Positions 8,776-18,130 of a stretch of 64,000 nucleotides of DNA are shown here, piece by piece. Where the stretch lies: the NCBI RefSeq assembly GCF_000956595.1, contig NZ_JYOO01000020.1:33951-97950 (forward strand), written 5' to 3'. The notes under the pieces are model-generated. The model had not been told where the DNA came from and searched no databases. It was given only the letters and a program-made list of their open reading frames with translations. Each line of letters starts with the position of its first letter. Position 1 is the first letter of the stretch. This stretch comes from Priestia aryabhattai B8W22. Its GTDB lineage: Bacteria > Bacillota > Bacilli > Bacillales > Bacillaceae_H. Made by a program: the position numbers and the translations under genes.

Positions 8776-9408
8776 ATGTCTAAAAAAGCAAAAGTAGACC
8801 CTAGGATAAAAAGAACAAATAAATACTTAAGAAACGCTTTAGTGGAACTTCTTAAAGAGAAAGACGTCACAGCCATTACGATTCAGGAAATTACGGAAAA
8901 GGCGGAATTAACGCGGGGAACATTTTATTTGCATTATCAAGATAAGCAAGATTTTCTCATGCAGAGTATGAATGAAGTTCTAGAAGAGCTGATCGAGAAG
9001 GTGAAGCCTAGACAAAATGATGAGTATTCTTCAGAACTAGAAGAAAAAGATGAATCTGTTTCTTTTTTAAAGCTTTTTGAATTTATCTACGAACACGCGG
9101 ATTATTTTAAAGTCATGCTAAGTGATCGAGGATTGCCTCAATTTAGAAGTCATATGACGGAAATTGTAAAAAAGAGAGTGTATGGAGAGCTAATCTCTTC
9201 GATTGGAGAAGCAGAGGACGGACTTGATATTCCTAAAGATATCCTGATTAGCTATATCACATCAGCTCATATAGGCGTCATTTGTTCTTGGTTAGAAAGT
9301 GGTATGAAATTTAGCCCTGCATTTATGGCTGATAAATTAACCAGCCTAACACTTTTAGGGCCAATTCGAGTGGCGGGTTTAGAAAATAAAATAAAGCTTC
9401 CTTACTGA
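8776..9408 (+). CDS. TetR-family transcriptional regulator
   Basis: The protein is 210 residues. ATG 8776 is chosen over an upstream frame because ACAAGGAG lies just before it. Residues 10-60 form the TetR helix-turn-helix, with IQEITEKAELTRGTFYLHYQDKQ matching the family signature. The rest is an all-helical ligand domain of the type seen in Bacillus TetR_C_33-like regulators. It is followed by its own terminator and then by a 14-TM MFS exporter. The likely role is repressor of that exporter, responding to a toxic amphiphile. The ligand is unknown. Confidence 0.88.
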   Translation: MSKKAKVDPRIKRTNKYLRNALVELLKEKDVTAITIQEITEKAELTRGTFYLHYQDKQDFLMQSMNEVLEELIEKVKPRQNDEYSSELEEKDESVSFLKLFEFIYEHADYFKVMLSDRGLPQFRSHMTEIVKKRVYGELISSIGEAEDGLDIPKDILISYITSAHIGVICSWLESGMKFSPAFMADKLTSLTLLGPIRVAGLENKIKLPY

Positions 9409-9422
9409 AGCTTTATTTTTTA
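9390..9422 (+). terminator. Intrinsic terminator
   Basis: An 11-bp perfect stem (AATAAAGCTTC with GAAGCTTTATT) followed by T's overlaps the last codons of the TetR gene. Confidence 0.85.
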
Positions 9423-9543
9423 GTTTGTTCAAATGCGGATAAATATCTTTCTTCTTTACCATAGCTACTGTGATGGTTTGAAGAAACATGAACGCCGCAT
9501 TTTTAGTTTTTTACAATCATGAAAGGCAGAGAGGAATTGTAGT

Positions 9544-11241
9544 ATGAAAATAGAAAAACACTGGGGGATTGCTTTACTTGCAGTTTTAGCTATTGGTCCT
9601 GGTTTAATGTTAAACACTTCATTAAATTCTATACGTGAAATTCTCCAACAAACGTTTAACGATCAATCTTATATTTCGATAACACCCGTTTTAATAGGGG
9701 TTATGAGCTTTGCATTTTGTATTCCGTTTGGACCTATCCTTCGACATAAGCTAGGGGAGAGAAGGACGTATGTTCTTTCGATGTGTTTGTTTCTTATCGG
9801 AGCTATCGTAAGTATTGCTTCGAACAGCTTCTTAGGAATGGGCATTGGGCGGTTTCTGCAAGGGGGAGGAACTGGTTTAGCACTTATGATGATGATTCCA
9901 ATGCTGGTTCTTTCTTTTCCAATTCAGAAAAGGAACTTGGCATTACTAATCCTTATTGGCGGATTTTATGGATCTAGCGTTGTGGGTATTTTTCTCGGAA
10001 TGTTAGTGAACAGCTACGGACACTGGAGAGGGTTATTTTATATAGCGGCCGTACTTTCCTTACTGGGAATATGTTTCAGCTACAAATTTTTAACAAATGA
10101 TCATGCTAAGCAACAGCACAAACATCATGAACCATTTGACATCATCGGTGTAGCGTTAATGTTTATGGTTACCGCATTTATTACGTTTACATTACTTAAC
10201 CTTCAAAAATCAGGATGGACATCTACTTATGTATGGATAGGCATAGTAGGAAGCATCATTTTTTTATGCTTTTTATTCGTAGCAGAATGGCATATTAAAA
10301 ATCCGTTAATTCCCTTTCGATTAGTGGCTTCTCGAAAACCAGCTCTCGCTATTCTGATTGCTGTTATAGGCAATATTAGCATGAGTTTAACTCTTTTATC
10401 ACTACAGGGATTGCTCAAAAGTGGATCTGGTTTTGATAAAGGAGATATTTCACTGATCTATATCGGGCTTTTTGCGGGGATAGTAATTGCGGCCATATTA
10501 AGTGCCATATTATATGATAAAGTTGGACCGGGCGTATTAGGTATTATAGGAGCCGTCATTATTATGGGAGTGAACATACAGTGGATGTATTTAGACGGTC
10601 ATGCTTCAGCTTTTCTCTTTGTTAGTAGCTTTGCCGCTCTAATCGCAGGAGTAGGCTTCACAGTCGCTGCAGGTCTTATGGGTGCTGCTTTAGGCGGACC
10701 ACTACCAAGTTTAGTCCCTCGAATGGTCACGGTTCAATTTATAAGAGTTACAGTATCTGCGATCATCCCTGTAATCAGCAGTATCGTCTTTGCAAAGGTG
10801 TATAAAAATCACCTTGCGACGGTAAGCGCAGAGAGCCAGGTTGCTAGTAAAGAAAATTTCACTCAGTCTCTACATGTAAAATCTGAAATCATTACGTATC
10901 ATACGTTTTCTACGTTTTCGTGTGTATTAAGCATTGTAGTATTAATTCTCTCGTTTTTGATGTTCCTAACAGGTAAGGGCCACAAGCTGGCTCATAAGCC
11001 GCATGATAAAGAAAAAAATAAAGAAAAGCTGAGTACAGAAGAGGTTCACATTAAAAAAACTACTCCCGTTTTTGAGCGTTCACCTAAAGAGGCTGTTTCG
11101 AATGGAGTCATTGGTGACAGCGAGTATAGAGAAGCTTTGAAAAAGTTTGGTCAGCCTAAACCTTCTCCTGATAAAATGCTGCATATGAGAGATCAAGAAT
11201 ATAGAAAAGCTCTTAAAAGGATGAAGGATATAGGACAATAA
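9544..11241 (+). CDS. 14-TM MFS multidrug-type exporter with a long C-terminal tail
   Basis: This 565-residue DHA2-like major facilitator protein has about 14 hydrophobic segments between residues 8 and 475. The motif-A like FGPILRHKLGERRTYVL loop, the motif-C like GGFYGSSVVGIFLGM region and a late long loop are visible. The remaining roughly 85 residues are cytoplasmic, highly charged and unusual for the family; they contain two short repeats (DSEYREALKKF and DQEYRKALKRM). It follows a TetR regulator and is separately terminated, so the pair is a likely drug or lipid efflux module. Start: ATG 9544, with a GAGAGGAATTGT region upstream. Confidence 0.82.
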   Translation: MKIEKHWGIALLAVLAIGPGLMLNTSLNSIREILQQTFNDQSYISITPVLIGVMSFAFCIPFGPILRHKLGERRTYVLSMCLFLIGAIVSIASNSFLGMGIGRFLQGGGTGLALMMMIPMLVLSFPIQKRNLALLILIGGFYGSSVVGIFLGMLVNSYGHWRGLFYIAAVLSLLGICFSYKFLTNDHAKQQHKHHEPFDIIGVALMFMVTAFITFTLLNLQKSGWTSTYVWIGIVGSIIFLCFLFVAEWHIKNPLIPFRLVASRKPALAILIAVIGNISMSLTLLSLQGLLKSGSGFDKGDISLIYIGLFAGIVIAAILSAILYDKVGPGVLGIIGAVIIMGVNIQWMYLDGHASAFLFVSSFAALIAGVGFTVAAGLMGAALGGPLPSLVPRMVTVQFIRVTVSAIIPVISSIVFAKVYKNHLATVSAESQVASKENFTQSLHVKSEIITYHTFSTFSCVLSIVVLILSFLMFLTGKGHKLAHKPHDKEKNKEKLSTEEVHIKKTTPVFERSPKEAVSNGVIGDSEYREALKKFGQPKPSPDKMLHMRDQEYRKALKRMKDIGQ

Positions 11242-11277
11242 GTTAAACTGAAGGAATTTGAGTAAAGAATAGAAAGA

Positions 11278-11309
11278 GCAAACTCGCATGGCAGTGAGTT
11301 TGCTTTTTT
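11278..11309 (+). terminator. Intrinsic terminator
   Basis: The stem GCAAACTC...GAGTTTGC is followed by TTTTTT, after the MFS gene. Confidence 0.85.
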
Positions 11310-11440
11310 AATTTCTACATGTACGCTTTGCAGATATGTTTTTAATAAATCAATAACTAATACAAAAATACAGTGCAAATATGTGTTAATTTATGTATAA
11401 TTATTTATTATATAGAATAAAAATCCAAAAGGAGAAATAG

Positions 11441-11947
11441 ATGAATCCCTTCATAAAAGAAAGCATTGAATCCCTTGATACACAATTAGGTATAATCCAA
11501 ACTTGTATTAGTAGATTAGCAGATGATGATATTTGGAAAAAGTTCCGCCAAGAAACGAATAGTATTGGAAACTTATGTTTACATCTTGCGGGCAGCGAAT
11601 ATGCATTTATCGTCAGCATAATTGGTGGTAAGCCTTTTATTAGACAGCGATCTAAAGAATTTACTGATAACAGAGTAATGGATTCCGAGCAGCTAATAGA
11701 AAATTTAATCCTTACGCGACAAGAAAGTAAAGAAATTATCACAAATTTTGATTTTAACGATTTAGAAAAATCCATACAAATGCCTTCTACAACAAGTACA
11801 TTAATTCCAGAACCAGGTAAAATACAGTCCTGTTTAAGTGTTATCTTATATGCCGTTGAACATTATGCTTATCATACGGGACAAATCGTTTATATGACAA
11901 AGCTACTTCAAATGAAAAATGAACATATCTTAAAATGGAGACATTGA
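11441..11947 (+). CDS. DinB-like (DUF1572) metal-binding protein
   Basis: The 168-residue four-helix protein begins at ATG 11441, behind AAAGGAGAAATAG. Conserved His positions typical of the DinB/DUF1572 superfamily are visible: the LCLHLAGSE motif near residue 50 and EHYAYHTGQIVYM near residue 135. Together they would form the three-histidine metal site. Related proteins include thiol-dependent transferases (BstA/DinB type) as well as many of unknown activity. It stands alone between terminators. A stress-related thiol-transferase function is a family-based guess only. Confidence 0.8.
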   Translation: MNPFIKESIESLDTQLGIIQTCISRLADDDIWKKFRQETNSIGNLCLHLAGSEYAFIVSIIGGKPFIRQRSKEFTDNRVMDSEQLIENLILTRQESKEIITNFDFNDLEKSIQMPSTTSTLIPEPGKIQSCLSVILYAVEHYAYHTGQIVYMTKLLQMKNEHILKWRH

Positions 11948-12055
11948 ATTTAATAACCCTGTTCAGAAACACTAATTATCCATATAAATTTTCAACTAAT
12001 GCTGCAAGTTAATTTTTAATGGTAAAATTCAATAGGTTGGAAGGGAGGAAGTTTA

Positions 12056-12589
12056 TTGTTATATCATCCGAAATGGAGCAAAGCAAAGAAACGTTTAATG
12101 GGTTTTGTATGCGAATCTTTGCATTCAAGAGTAGATTTTCAAGTGATTAATTATCGAAAAGCACATGACCAGTTAGGTAGAGCTGTCATAACTGTTGATA
12201 AAGTAGAAATGTTAAGTATGTGTACGATTACTGCCGAAAGAGAAGAATATTATAGAGAAAGAGATATTCGTATTCAGTCAGATGATTTTAGTTATGATAA
12301 TGTTTTTAATAATCGAGCAATCCAGGAACAAGCTCATGAACAATTAAAAATGGAAGGTATTTATGCACAATATGATTTCTTTTCTGCTTTGGAAGAATAT
12401 TTTAATTCACCAATTGAAGTATCTTTAAAGTCGAATGATCGGTTAATAAAAATATTGTGTATGTTGGACCGCCGTGTAGGGAAAAGAACTTTACGTAAAA
12501 TGAAAGAGTTCATGTTAGAAGAAAATACATTAGTCCAGGATTTTTATAAATTACGTTGTGACGCAGAAAATATACATAGTAGCGAATAA
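12056..12589 (+). CDS. SF0329-family protein (paralogue at 56615)
   Basis: The 177-residue soluble protein is read from TTG 12056, nine bases after AGGGAGGAAG. The conserved core is the C-terminal MLDRRVGKRTLRKMK motif followed by a YKLRCDAE helix. The same arrangement (VDRRLGKRTLEALK ... YELRCKVE) occurs in the protein at 56615-57151, and both begin with a WSKAKKRLM/WTKVKKNME helix. NCBI uses the name SF0329 family for this type; its biochemical role is unknown. Such genes often sit in AT-rich accessory islands next to hypothetical proteins, as the second copy does here. Confidence 0.75.
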   Translation: MLYHPKWSKAKKRLMGFVCESLHSRVDFQVINYRKAHDQLGRAVITVDKVEMLSMCTITAEREEYYRERDIRIQSDDFSYDNVFNNRAIQEQAHEQLKMEGIYAQYDFFSALEEYFNSPIEVSLKSNDRLIKILCMLDRRVGKRTLRKMKEFMLEENTLVQDFYKLRCDAENIHSSE

Positions 12590-12594
12590 ACAAA

Positions 12595-12628
12595 ACAGAA
12601 CTTTCATAAAATAGGGAGTTCTGTTTTT
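12595..12628 (+). terminator. Intrinsic terminator
   Basis: ACAGAACT and AGTTCTGT form an 8-bp stem followed by TTTTT. Confidence 0.75.
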
Positions 12629-12987
12629 ACGCTTAATATTAATGCCAAAATTTAATAGAGCCTTTTGTTTAGATATATTTAGTATGTGAATTCGAGTTGT
12701 TTGTTTCAAAGATAATTTTCTCAGAGAACGTTTCTCTGCACATTAAATGCATGTATTTAGCTTGTTTCTTACTTTATCTAAAAAGTATGAAATAATGAAT
12801 TTTATCCAAAAAAGGAAAATTAGTAGCTTTAAATTAAGGATACGCTTGAAGGGAGCTAAATCTATTTTGGCTTCGAGTTGGAGAGAAATTTTAGTGACTA
12901 GAACGGGAAAAAAGAGACTGTCCTATAAGATATTGTATGGATATAAAAGGACATTACTTTTGTGATAACGTCCTTTTACATAGCTAA
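12629..12987. other. Intergenic, no supported gene
   Basis: A 72-codon open frame exists on the plus strand (12747-12965), but it has no ribosome site and a poor, basic, low-information composition. A hairpin with arms AAAGGAC/GTCCTTT at about 12947-12977 may serve as terminator for the minus-strand gene that ends at 12988. Confidence 0.4.
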
Positions 12988-13182
12988 TTATTCTTTTTCA
13001 ACTACCGTAAAGTATTGGACGTTCCTTTTAACAATGACCAAATCATTTGCTAGATCCAATATTTTACTTTTGTCTTCAAACCTATACTGTATGTAGTTCT
13101 TTGCACGAATAAGTGATTTAGCTTCAACTAAATGACTTATTTCACCATTAATTAGATGAAACGTTACTTCATACTTTTTCAT
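12988..13182 (-). CDS. 64-residue small protein of unknown function
   Basis: ATG 13180-13182 is preceded by GGAGGTG at 13190-13196. The product is a compact soluble alpha/beta-looking peptide, starting MKKYEVTFHLINGEISHLVEA and ending in a beta-rich YFTVVEKE. The pattern of an N-terminal strand, a central helix (AKSLIRAKNYIQ) and C-terminal strands looks like a genuine folded domain. I do not recognise a named family. It is monocistronic on the minus strand between plus-strand genes. Confidence 0.6.
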   Translation of the reverse strand: MKKYEVTFHLINGEISHLVEAKSLIRAKNYIQYRFEDKSKILDLANDLVIVKRNVQYFTVVEKE

Positions 13183-13546
13183 AAGAAAACACCTCCATAT
13201 TATCAATTTTTACTATTACTTAATTTCTGATACGCTTTCTTTTGACTGATGATTAAAAAGTTAGGTGTGTTCTATTAGGGCGAACAGAACAAAAAGCATA
13301 TAACAGAACCAAGTTTTAATTGTCACATGGTACCAAGTTGGGTATATAGCTGTTGTTATTTAGTATATTTTAGATAGAAACAGTACTTATAGCTGTGTTA
13401 CAATATTCCTGTTATGTAAAATGAAATTCATTTTATATTTCTATTTCGTTTTAACTTACTTATTAAAAATTCCATATTATGAATGGAAATTAGTTTACAT
13501 AGGAAGGTTTCTAAAGTTGATTTAGAAATGAAATGGAGAGGTATCT
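13183..13546. other. Intergenic upstream region, nothing definite
   Basis: This AT-rich stretch with no supported frame presumably carries promoters for the genes at 13547 and 13746 and, divergently, for 12988-13182. Confidence 0.35.
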
Positions 13547-13696
13547 GTGGAAAGAAATGAATTTAGAAGACAAAAAGCACTTCGGTCAAAAGAGAAGAGA
13601 AAGAAAAAGCTTAGCCAACATAATGCCTTAAACTTATCACTAATCTTTATATCAATATGCATTGTTTGTCTGCTAATCAACTTATCATTGAGATAG
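13547..13696 (+). CDS. 49-residue single-pass membrane peptide
   Basis: A GTG start (13547-13549) lies six bases after GGAGAG. The peptide has a strongly basic N-terminal half (RRQKALRSKEKRKKK) and one hydrophobic helix (LSLIFISICIVCLLINL). This fits a small inner-face-positive membrane protein. It lies 49 bp upstream of the MFS exporter and could be a companion peptide or leader. I know of no named family. Confidence rests on the ribosome site and the sensible topology. Confidence 0.5.
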   Translation: MERNEFRRQKALRSKEKRKKKLSQHNALNLSLIFISICIVCLLINLSLR

Positions 13697-13745
13697 AAAA
13701 ACGCTCACCAAAAAGAGTATGTAAAAGAGAGGAAGACAATTTAAT

Positions 13746-15191
13746 ATGAGTAATCAACAAACAGTGGCCGAAAGCTCTAACATCAAAGTACTGCCGATTA
13801 TAACGTCGTTTCTTATTGCTGGATTTATCGGTTTATTTAGTGAAACAGCGCTAAATATGGCATTAAAAGAGCTAATTTCTGGCTTTGGTATTCACGAAAC
13901 AACTGCACAGTGGCTGACAACAGGGTATCTGTTAACGTTAGGAATTTTGGTACCTATTTCAGGTTTTATTCTTCAGCGCTTTACAACCAGACAGCTTTTT
14001 ATAGCATCTCTAATCTGCTCCATCATTGGAACATTTATTGCTGCTGTTGCACCAACATTTGGGGTACTCATGATTGCCCGTGTCGTGCAAGCGGTTGGAA
14101 CTGCTTTACTTTTACCGCTTATGTTTAACACGATTCTTGTTATTATCCCGCCGCATAAACGTGGAAAGTCAATGGGGATCATCGGCCTTGTTATTATGTT
14201 TGCGCCAGCTGTTGGACCAACTGTATCAGGCTTAATCTTAAAAACATTAACGTGGCACTGGATTTTCTGGATTTCACTTCCACTGTTATTTGCTGCCTTA
14301 GTGTTTGGAGCTTTCTTTATGCAGAACGTTACCACACCAACGAAGCCAAAAATCGATATGATTTCTGTTGTTCTTTCAACAATAGGTTTTGGCGGAATCG
14401 TATTTGGATTTAGCAGCGCCGGAGAAGGCGGAGGCTGGGGAAGTCTACAGGTTATTCTAACTCTTGTGATTGGAGCTATTGCATTAGTTGCATTCTCTAT
14501 TCGTCAAACGAAGATGAAAGAGCCAATGTTAGATCTTAAAGCCTTTAAGTATCCGATGTTTACAATTGGTCTTTTATTAATTCTAGTCTGCATGATGGTA
14601 CTGCTGTCTGCGATGATGATTTTACCTTTGTACTTACAAACATCATTAGCTTTATCAACCTTTGCCGCTGGCCTAATGCTTCTTCCTGGAGGAGTGATTA
14701 ACGGAATTCTTTCACCGGTTATGGGGGGATTATTTGACCGCTTTGGTCCCAAATGGTTAGTTATCCCTGGACTTGTGATTGTAGCCGGCACCATGTATGG
14801 TTTTTCAACCGTAACGCTAGAAACGTCAACAGGGTTTATCGTTGCTCTGCACATTGCGCTTATGATAGCCATTTCGATGATTATGATGCCGGCTCAAACA
14901 AACGGATTAAACCAGCTTCCACCTGAGCTGTACCCGCACGGAACAGCAATTATGAACACTTTGCAGCAGGTTTCTGGCGCAATTGGAACAGCTGTTGGAA
15001 TTTCCATTCTTTCCTCAGGTTCAAGAAGCTTCCTTGAGACGGTATCAGATAAAATGGATCCATTAAACCAAGTTCTTGCCTTTACCAACGGTGTTCAACA
15101 TGCGTTCATCTTTGCGATTATTGTTTCAATTGTTGGATTGGTTATCTCGTTCTTTATCAAGAGAGTCAATGTTGAACAAAAAGCACATTAA
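13746..15191 (+). CDS. DHA2-type 14-TM MFS multidrug exporter (EmrB/QacA family)
   Basis: The 481-residue protein starts at ATG 13746. The family markers are clear: the TTAQWLTTGYLLTLGILVPISGF stretch after the first helix, the motif-A region with ILQRFTTRQLF, and the motif-C GPTVSGLI region near residue 155. About 14 membrane segments are visible and the tail is short. It resembles Bacillus LmrB/MdtP-like exporters, which pump out lincosamides, dyes or similar drugs by proton antiport. The substrate here is not predictable. A strong terminator follows directly. No regulator gene is adjacent, apart from the possible leader peptide at 13547. Confidence 0.88.
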   Translation: MSNQQTVAESSNIKVLPIITSFLIAGFIGLFSETALNMALKELISGFGIHETTAQWLTTGYLLTLGILVPISGFILQRFTTRQLFIASLICSIIGTFIAAVAPTFGVLMIARVVQAVGTALLLPLMFNTILVIIPPHKRGKSMGIIGLVIMFAPAVGPTVSGLILKTLTWHWIFWISLPLLFAALVFGAFFMQNVTTPTKPKIDMISVVLSTIGFGGIVFGFSSAGEGGGWGSLQVILTLVIGAIALVAFSIRQTKMKEPMLDLKAFKYPMFTIGLLLILVCMMVLLSAMMILPLYLQTSLALSTFAAGLMLLPGGVINGILSPVMGGLFDRFGPKWLVIPGLVIVAGTMYGFSTVTLETSTGFIVALHIALMIAISMIMMPAQTNGLNQLPPELYPHGTAIMNTLQQVSGAIGTAVGISILSSGSRSFLETVSDKMDPLNQVLAFTNGVQHAFIFAIIVSIVGLVISFFIKRVNVEQKAH

Positions 15192-15192
15192 T

Positions 15193-15227
15193 AAAAAACA
15201 CAGACCATCCAATGGTCTGTGTTTTTT
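15193..15227 (+). terminator. Intrinsic terminator
   Basis: AAAAAACACAGACCAT and ATGGTCTGTGTTTTTT form a 16-bp perfect stem around a 3-base loop; it is bidirectional in principle. Confidence 0.92.
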
Positions 15228-15443
15228 AGATTTACGAGAAAATTTTAAGGTTCTGTATCAGCCGTATTAATTTTTAAAAATCTGAGGCATTTGATTTATC
15301 CTGCTGCGACTCACCTCCAAGCACATTTTAAACAAAAAGTGAAGGCCATTAAATAGAAATTCGTTGCTTAAAAGAAGGTTTTTTTTGTAATAAGTGGACA
15401 CTATAAGAAGAACTAGATAAAGTACGTTGAGGTGAGTTCGCTT

Positions 15444-15911
15444 ATGATATCAAGAAAACACTTAGGATTTAATCTATCTATAATAGCGATTCCATGGTTG
15501 TCGTTGTTATTTATAGGGAAACGCAGCATAAGACGTTATTCGTTAGCAGGGGTTTTTATTATTATCTTAGAAATTATTAATCATTTGTATGGGCATCAGA
15601 GGAAGTGGTGGAGGTTCTACGACAAAAAAGATTCGTTTATAAAAGATGAACTTCCTTTTAGCATTGGGCCTTATATGCCACTTTCAATGTGGCTGCTTAA
15701 ATCTTCGTATGGCAACTTTAAGAAGTTTATATTATTGAATATTATAGTTGATGGAATCTTTGCTTTTTACTTTATTGATGTTCTTAAAAGGTTGAAAATT
15801 GTAAGTCTAAACCGATTAAGTCATTTTCAATTTTTTATCTACCTTCATTACAAAGCATATTTGTTATATGGAGTGCAGTATTTATTTGAAAAGGTGAAAA
15901 AATGGAGTTGA
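15444..15911 (+). CDS. Membrane protein, paralogue of the one at 6805
   Basis: The protein is 155 residues. ATG 15444 follows GAGGTGAGTT at suitable spacing. About four hydrophobic segments are seen, with a basic Trp-containing loop (GHQRKWWRFYD), the shared GPYMPLSMWLLKSSYGNF segment and a C-terminal LYGVQYLFEKVKK. Together with the product of 6805-7284 it defines a two-member family in this window, about 8.5 kb apart and in opposite orientation. The function is unknown. It is flanked by terminators on the left and a remnant on the right, so it is monocistronic. Confidence 0.65.
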   Translation: MISRKHLGFNLSIIAIPWLSLLFIGKRSIRRYSLAGVFIIILEIINHLYGHQRKWWRFYDKKDSFIKDELPFSIGPYMPLSMWLLKSSYGNFKKFILLNIIVDGIFAFYFIDVLKRLKIVSLNRLSHFQFFIYLHYKAYLLYGVQYLFEKVKKWS

Positions 15912-15967
15912 TTTAAAACCTTAAGTGGGATTACGTAGGCACCATTTTTTAATTTCGTAGATATAGA

Positions 15968-16066
15968 CATCCCCTTATTATTCAAGCAATTGAACATGAA
16001 TTTGATGTCTAAACTGTTGAGATCAAATTGACAAACGGAGATACTGTATCAGTCATGATTGATTAG
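15968..16066 (+). pseudogene. Short decayed gene remnant
   Basis: The frame reads HPLIIQAIEHEFDV, then an in-frame TAA, then TVEIKLTNGDTVSVMID and a stop. Both halves look like protein in the same frame, separated by one stop codon. No start or ribosome site is present. It is probably the end of a degraded gene; its identity is unknown. Confidence 0.3.
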
Positions 16067-16122
16067 TGATTTGCTTATGTTATATTTCAATCTTTAATGT
16101 AATTTAAAGTTAAATATATAGA

Positions 16123-16156
16123 AGAGAGCTGTTTTGAAGAATCAGCTCTCTCTTTT
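16123..16156. terminator. Intrinsic terminator
   Basis: AGAGAGCTG and CAGCTCTCT form a 9-bp stem. It lies just beyond the stop of the minus-strand citrate-type transporter and could also end plus-strand transcription. Confidence 0.7.
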
Positions 16157-16175
16157 GTATGTTCCCATAAATCAT

Positions 16176-17474
16176 TCATATAGATAGTATTCCAAATAAT
16201 ACAGCCACAATCGTCATAACTAACGCTGTTCCAATGGCATACTTGGCAGCAAAGCGAATATGGTCACCTATATCAATGCCAAGGAGTCCTACTAAGACAT
16301 AAATAGAACCTTGAAGTGGACTTAATAGATGCAAGGGTTGCCCTAGTAAAGAAGCTTGACCAATTTCTAGTGGAGGGATGCCAAAGTGAGCAGCCGTTTC
16401 AGACATAATAGGAATAATCCCGAAATAGAAGGGGGCATTTGCCATAAAAAATGTGAATGGCATACTTATAAGGGCAACAATTACTGTTAATTTTGGGCCA
16501 AGAGCATCAGGAATAACGGCTATTAAAGTATCCGCCATAGCTTTAACAATACCTGTTCCATCTATAATTCCAGTAAATATACCTGCAGCAAATATCATGG
16601 AAACCACCGTTAATATATTCCCTGCATGAGCATGCAAACGTTCCTTTTGATCTTGTAAATTTGGGTAATTAACAATCATCACGATAGCAAAACCAATCAT
16701 AAACAAAGCTGGTAATGGTAAGAACCCTAGAACTAAAGCAGTAAGAAGTAAAAGTGTTAAAGCTAAGTTAAACCAAAATAATTTTGGACGCTTTATTGAT
16801 GCATCCATTCCTACATCAAGAGCTGCAGCAATTTCATTATTAAATTCTGTATCTATATTGATAACTCCCAGTCTTTTACGCTCGCGTCGTCCAAGGAAAT
16901 AAGAAACCCCTAAAACCCAGATAGTTCCTGCAATCATAGAAGGAATAAGTGGTAATAGCAAGTCTGTTACATCTGCTTTTACAGCCGCCGTAGCTTGTAC
17001 AGCAGGACCACCCCAGGGAGTCAAATTCATAATACCCATTGCTAACGCAGGAATACAGGCTAGAATAAGTTTATTCATACCTAATCGATTGTATAGTGGG
17101 AGAAATGCAGTTACTACAATTAGATATGTAATGGTACCGTCACCATCTAAAGCAACTATTAAAGAAAGTACTGCAGTACCCATTACAATTTTTAGAGGAT
17201 CACCGCCAACCATCTTTATAATCTTCGCTACTAAAGGATCAAATAATCCTGTATCAATTAACACCCCGAAATAGAGAATGGCAAAGATAATCATAATTGC
17301 TGTCGGAGCAATGGTTTCAAGACCCTTCATCATCATTGGTCCTAAATCAGTGAAGCCGCCCAATAAAGCAAAAACAATAGGAACCACTGTTAATGCACTG
17401 AAGGCAGACAAACGCTTACTCATGATTAAATACATAAATACTACAATCATCGAAAAACCTAAAAATGTTAACAT
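16176..17474 (-). CDS. CitMHS-family citrate/tricarboxylate:cation symporter
   Basis: The 432-residue membrane protein has about 12 hydrophobic segments and an N-terminal stretch MLTFLGFSMIVVFMYLIMSKRLSA typical of Bacillus CitM/CitH. Family features include the IVALDGDGTITYLI segment near residue 108 and a conserved NLTPWGGPAVQA motif near residue 150. CitMHS proteins import metal-citrate complexes with protons. The genomic neighbours (RpiR regulator, RraA-like aldolase, hydroxyacid dehydrogenase) suggest the real substrate may be a citrate-like hydroxy-polycarboxylate. A palindrome also present upstream of the aldolase operon lies 510 bp upstream of its start, implying a shared regulator and a long leader. 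ATG at 17472-17474 follows a GAGGGGGTAT site. Confidence 0.88.
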   Translation of the reverse strand: MLTFLGFSMIVVFMYLIMSKRLSAFSALTVVPIVFALLGGFTDLGPMMMKGLETIAPTAIMIIFAILYFGVLIDTGLFDPLVAKIIKMVGGDPLKIVMGTAVLSLIVALDGDGTITYLIVVTAFLPLYNRLGMNKLILACIPALAMGIMNLTPWGGPAVQATAAVKADVTDLLLPLIPSMIAGTIWVLGVSYFLGRRERKRLGVINIDTEFNNEIAAALDVGMDASIKRPKLFWFNLALTLLLLTALVLGFLPLPALFMIGFAIVMIVNYPNLQDQKERLHAHAGNILTVVSMIFAAGIFTGIIDGTGIVKAMADTLIAVIPDALGPKLTVIVALISMPFTFFMANAPFYFGIIPIMSETAAHFGIPPLEIGQASLLGQPLHLLSPLQGSIYVLVGLLGIDIGDHIRFAAKYAIGTALVMTIVAVLFGILSI

Positions 17475-18130
17475 ATTATACCCCCTCTAGAACTTTCTTT
17501 CATTTTCCCTCTTGTTTATCTTTAATGTCATACTTTTTAAATTCTCATGAAACTATTTAACTATCATTCTTTATTATAAAGCTGCTTTGCACAATCATTC
17601 ATTAGTAGAAAACAATTGGCTTTTTTTACATATTATTGGTTTAAAACCTGGTATCAGAACGAATGTAAGGGTTTACAAAAAATCTAGCGTGAATTCCCCG
17701 CTTAAGCCCACCGTATATATAGAATCATTAATAGATTATTTTCTATTCTCGTGTTTCTTTAACTAATCACTCCTTTACTAAAATCTTTTGTTGATGATTG
17801 CTTAGAACCAAAGGTAGCGCTCTCATCATTTGCGTGTTAACAAGCAAAATACAAGTGTTAGGATTAATAAACTTATAGTCACTTTGTAATATCTTAGTAG
17901 GGGAGCAGTCAGATATCTCCGGATGATATCTAAAAATGATTTTACAGAACTAACTATATTCATTATTACAACTCATTGTTTGAAGTAATAATTATTACTT
18001 TTTATTTAATTGTTGTAATAATTGTGACTATTTAAAAGTATACTATCATGGCTTCTAATGAAAAGTAAATGTTTTTTTATAGAAATGAAAAGTGAAAGGG
18101 AAGTATTAGACTTAAATGAAAAAATAAAAA
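17475..18130 (-). other. Long leader or intergenic region of the CitMHS gene
   Basis: About 650 bp holds no gene I can support on either strand. It contains the 16-bp palindrome at 17984-17999 and a second inverted repeat AGATATC-N7-GATATCT at about 17911-17931. If the palindrome marks the promoter, the transporter transcript has a leader of about 500 bases. Confidence 0.4.
17984..17999. promoter_or_regulatory. Putative RpiR operator, copy 1
   Basis: This is a perfect 16-bp palindrome of the form AGTAAT-N4-ATTACT. The same pattern occurs twice upstream of the RraA-like gene (19273 and 19303). The RpiR-family regulator encoded between them is the natural binding candidate. Confidence 0.6.

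Noticed and set aside
12747..12965. 72-codon open frame on the plus strand
   Set aside because: No ribosome site, basic low-complexity composition, and it ends in a hairpin that fits better as a terminator of the minus-strand gene.
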